Translations under genes and position numbers: made by a program
Shown here: positions 61,433-64,000 of the stretch, piece by piece
Layout of the letters: each line of letters opens with the position of its first letter
Numbering within the stretch: the stretch's first letter is position 1
The notes under the pieces: model-generated
Database searches by the model: none
The model's input: the letters and a program-made list of their open reading frames with translations, nothing else
Told to the model about the DNA's origin: nothing
Assembly: GCA_028023455.1 (NCBI GenBank)
Contig: JAQFVV010000017.1
Coordinates: 6,852,098-6,916,097, forward strand
Direction of reading: 5' to 3'
Source of the DNA: Epiperipatus broadwayi
Lineage: Eukaryota > Onychophora > Udeonychophora > Euonychophora > Peripatidae
Length of the DNA: 64,000 nt

Positions 61433-61474
61433 AGCTCTGAGGAAAGTACTTGTTATTGTACTGAAATCTCAGCT
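61433..61474 (+). ncRNA. Hammerhead-like motif, family H5
   Basis: CTGAGGA 61437-61443, an extra A, stem II AGTAC/GTACT, GAAA 61463-61466, and AGCT on both sides able to form stem I. A complementary copy lies at 60548-60592 (there GAAAC followed by GTC). The extra unpaired A after CTGAGGA departs from the known hammerhead core, so this is a candidate only. Confidence 0.35.
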
Positions 61475-61639
61475 ATTTAGCGATTATATTTTTATTACAC
61501 GGAAGCTCCCAGAAATAATACTATGAATTCTTATATATATTAATACATTATTCCATAATGAAAATCTTAAAATAATATGTGTAATATAGATATGTAAACA
61601 TTTTTAAATTTAAAAATATTATGCTGCTTTTTATTTTAG

Positions 61640-61735
61640 GGAAAAACATCATCGAAGAAGAAAAAGAGAAAAAAGAAACATCTTTGAAACAACATATTGC
61701 TTCAATATATATAGATTTCTATCATTTTTTCTCAG
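61640..61735 (+). CDS. Exon 6 of the DUF4550/CFAP92-type candidate; gene continues past the window
   Basis: The acceptor is TTTTTATTTTAG ending at 61639 and the donor GTAATA starts at 61736. Phase 1 in (G plus GG gives Gly) and phase 1 out. It reads KNIIEEEKEKKETSLKQHIA then SIYIDFYHFFS, a charged helix followed by a hydrophobic strand. In CFAP92-like proteins I recall a comparable segment just after the charged linker, which supports the assignment but was not aligned. Two other frames are partly open because of the A-rich start; this one was chosen by phase. No further exon is visible before 64000, where the rest of the window is an LTR copy. Later exons must lie downstream. Confidence 0.6.
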
Positions 61736-61947
61736 GTAATATACTGAGATTGATTAATCTCACGGCACACAACACAGTGAATGTGTAAACTTGATAGTGT
61801 GTGTATATGTGCATTTATAGTTAAGTAATATTTCTCGAAAATACTTAAAATTGTTTAAAATTAAATATTAAAAAGTCCTTGATTTAATGAAAATATTTTG
61901 ATTTATTTCTGATTTTGGCAAAAATTTAAAATATTTAATATAACAAG

Positions 61948-64000
61948 TGTAACGATCCGGAGAATGTGACTTAACGTAAACTGCACTACAGGGCGCCATC
62001 TAGGCATTTGAACCTAGAAAAATTTATAAAGTAGGCAGATACGTAAGTCAAAAAAAAATAAAATTTTTTTTTTGCTTTTTTAAATATTTTGGTTCCGGTC
62101 GTTAGCCCATGTCACTAGCTCAGTGGAATAGCAGAGATTTAATAAGATAATCTAAGAGCATATATATAAAAAAAGAATAAAATAAGCCACTGCCAGTAAT
62201 TAACACACAAACATTTATTTATTTCACATATATATAAGATTTAAAATTATTTTAGTATTAGTTTTACATTTTAACATTTAACATTATTTTTAACTTTACC
62301 TTAGATTTTTGACTTTAATTTACATTTAATTACTATTATATTCTAATTTTACATTTTAATTAAGTTCGCACAGATAAATTTAGGAAAGCTTGTTTATAAT
62401 GTTGAATATAGATCGGTTACATAGATTTCACGGTCAAAAACATTTCAAAGTAAACATAAACGATCAAAATACAAAATTATTGATTACTGACAATTGCGGA
62501 GGGAAATTTCTACGTAACCCAATAGTATTCATCATAAGATCCTTGCATTGTCACCAATAACTTAAAAGACATCCGAATAAATACATTTTAGATACTCACA
62601 GTAAGGTATCATTATTTATCGGATGTCTATATATTTTGATCAAATATGAAAACGCAAAACATAGTTAACCGATAAACAATCCATGCAAGCGTCTATAAAC
62701 AACTTAAGTTTAATGCATTTTTATTTAGAATCGAGTATGAATAGACCACATAAATTTGCTTTTGAAAATAAACATTCTATCCCTATTTAACCTTAGGTTA
62801 AAATTCGTAGTCAAACTGGCATCAATTCATCTGATATATCGATGTATTCAATGTAATAAAATACGGCAGCACAAAAAGTTAAGAGAAGAAATTGCTTCTC
62901 ATGAGATAGGAATATTACATCTATCTGCAAAGAAGAGCAATAAAACAAAAAACTCCATAGAAAGGAACTGCGGTATCCGACTTATAATTCCTTCCATAGG
63001 CAAACGGAAGTGTGTGGCGTATGAAGCGATTCTGCCCGTAGCGAATCAATATTACATCTACTAATCACACCAATATATCCAATCCATTGACCCAATTTAA
63101 CCATGAAACAAATAACCCAAGATTACCCTCCCCTAATATAACTTTACAAATCTATACAGCCATTCACGCCCGACTTAAGTTTAACATTTATATAATTAAT
63201 TTAACGGAAAACAACAATCATAATAAAACTTAAAGAACAAAAAATAAATAAATGGAAATGATTTTACAAAATAAATAAGAAAAAAAATACATCAAATAAC
63301 ATTATTAATGAAGAATTTAGTTTGGTCAGATAGGATTCTATTGCATTATTTACTAAAAAGTTTTAAAATTTAGAGTTCTTATTGTTTCAAGTGAATATAT
63401 AAGTTCTTACGATTTTTAAAACGTCCAACTTTATCCGTTGCTTGCCATGAACGTAAATTCCCACGCCGTCCTAAAATTGGTATCCATTTAGCCGTTGTTT
63501 TATTTATTCATTCGGAGGTTTTTTAATTTAGTTGGTCCTCAATGTAGGAAACAATAGTTCATTTCTCCCTTCTTTAACAGCTGAAAGAATTGACCGTGCG
63601 TCTGTCAATTCCTCCAACTCCGGACTACTACATATAGTCACATCGTAATAATCAATTTCCAGTCACTGATTAATAATTTCCAAATTTTCCTTTTATATTA
63701 ATGTGAAGGATTGAATTTACATTACGTCACCGATGCGATGGTCCTTTCGCTGCGGTCCGATTCCATAGGGATTTCTTCTTATTTGCTAACAGTTTTTATT
63801 GTTTTCTTATCTGATCGGTGTTTTTACATTTAAATGCCGAAGGCTGGTTTACATTTAACTAATTAACAATCATTTCCATTTCTGATTAATTAACCTGTTT
63901 TCCAAATCAAAAATATATTTAAAGATAAATTTAAAGATATAATTTCATCTCCAAATCTTTTTAAAATTTAGTTTTAAAATACTTTTTCTTTAATAAAGTT
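61948..64000 (+). mobile_element. Second copy of the 57108-59289 LTR, inverted, cut by the window edge
   Basis: It starts TGTAACGATCCGG at 61948 and follows 59289 back to about 57269 as reverse complement, including the stretch GGGCGCCATCTAGGCATTTG. About 160 bp should remain beyond 64000. Whether it is a solo LTR or the 5' LTR of a complete element cannot be seen here. The frame 62756-63064 lies inside it and is not a gene. Confidence 0.8.

Noticed and set aside
62756-63064. 102-codon frame as a gene
   Set aside because: It lies within the LTR copy 61948-64000 and is not preserved in 57108-59289.

Overview
The window is an AT-rich piece of an animal genome, most likely an invertebrate. The evidence is spliced exons with GT/AG borders separated by introns of 4 to 19 kb, and intergenic and intronic DNA packed with interspersed repeats: LINE, Penelope-like, tRNA-derived SINE, hAT, LTR elements and satellites. 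No prokaryotic gene organisation, rRNA or CRISPR is present. The species cannot be named from the sequence.

Only one host gene is well supported. It runs on the plus strand through the whole window as six phase-compatible coding exons: 7217-7304 (start codon), 21346-21547, 25258-25517, 44133-44202, 50790-50956 and 61640-61735. It continues beyond the right edge. The roughly 290 residues read here look like the N-terminal DUF4550-type region of a cilia- and flagella-associated protein (CFAP92/FAP92-like). That name is a judgement from pattern memory and was not searched.

Everything else is repeat. Left part (1-7 kb): a MITE, undefined AT-rich DNA with one TATA-like box, and hammerhead-bearing repeats. 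7-22 kb: more of these repeats, a 56-bp satellite (11.3-12.1 kb), repeat R1 (15.2-16.6 kb), a tandem array with an inverted edge (17.5-19.1 kb) and LINE 3' ends. 22-30 kb: MITEs, hairpin repeats and one unexplained open frame. 30.7-35.9 kb: an LTR retrotransposon on the minus strand with gag but no pol. 36.6-39.0 kb: a probable solo LTR. 39-48 kb: R1 again, nested inverted repeats, two tRNA-Gly SINEs with recognisable empty sites, and two fragments of a Penelope-like GIY-YIG endonuclease. 49.6-50.7 kb: a minisatellite. 52.5-53 kb: a hAT transposase remnant. 56.7-59.6 kb: a hAT element with a solo LTR nested in it. 61.9-64 kb: a second copy of that LTR, inverted.

The most interesting signal is a set of interspersed repeats, often arranged as head-to-head palindromes, that carry hammerhead ribozyme cores (CTGANGA, a hairpin, then GAAA, with stem I restored by flanking complementarity). 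Family H1 (about seven loci) and family H2 (about six loci) are the convincing ones. Several insertions have 10-14 bp target-site duplications. Four further hairpin families (H3-H6) share the same grammar with a one-base departure. Penelope-like endonuclease fragments nearby make non-autonomous Penelope-like retroelements the best explanation.
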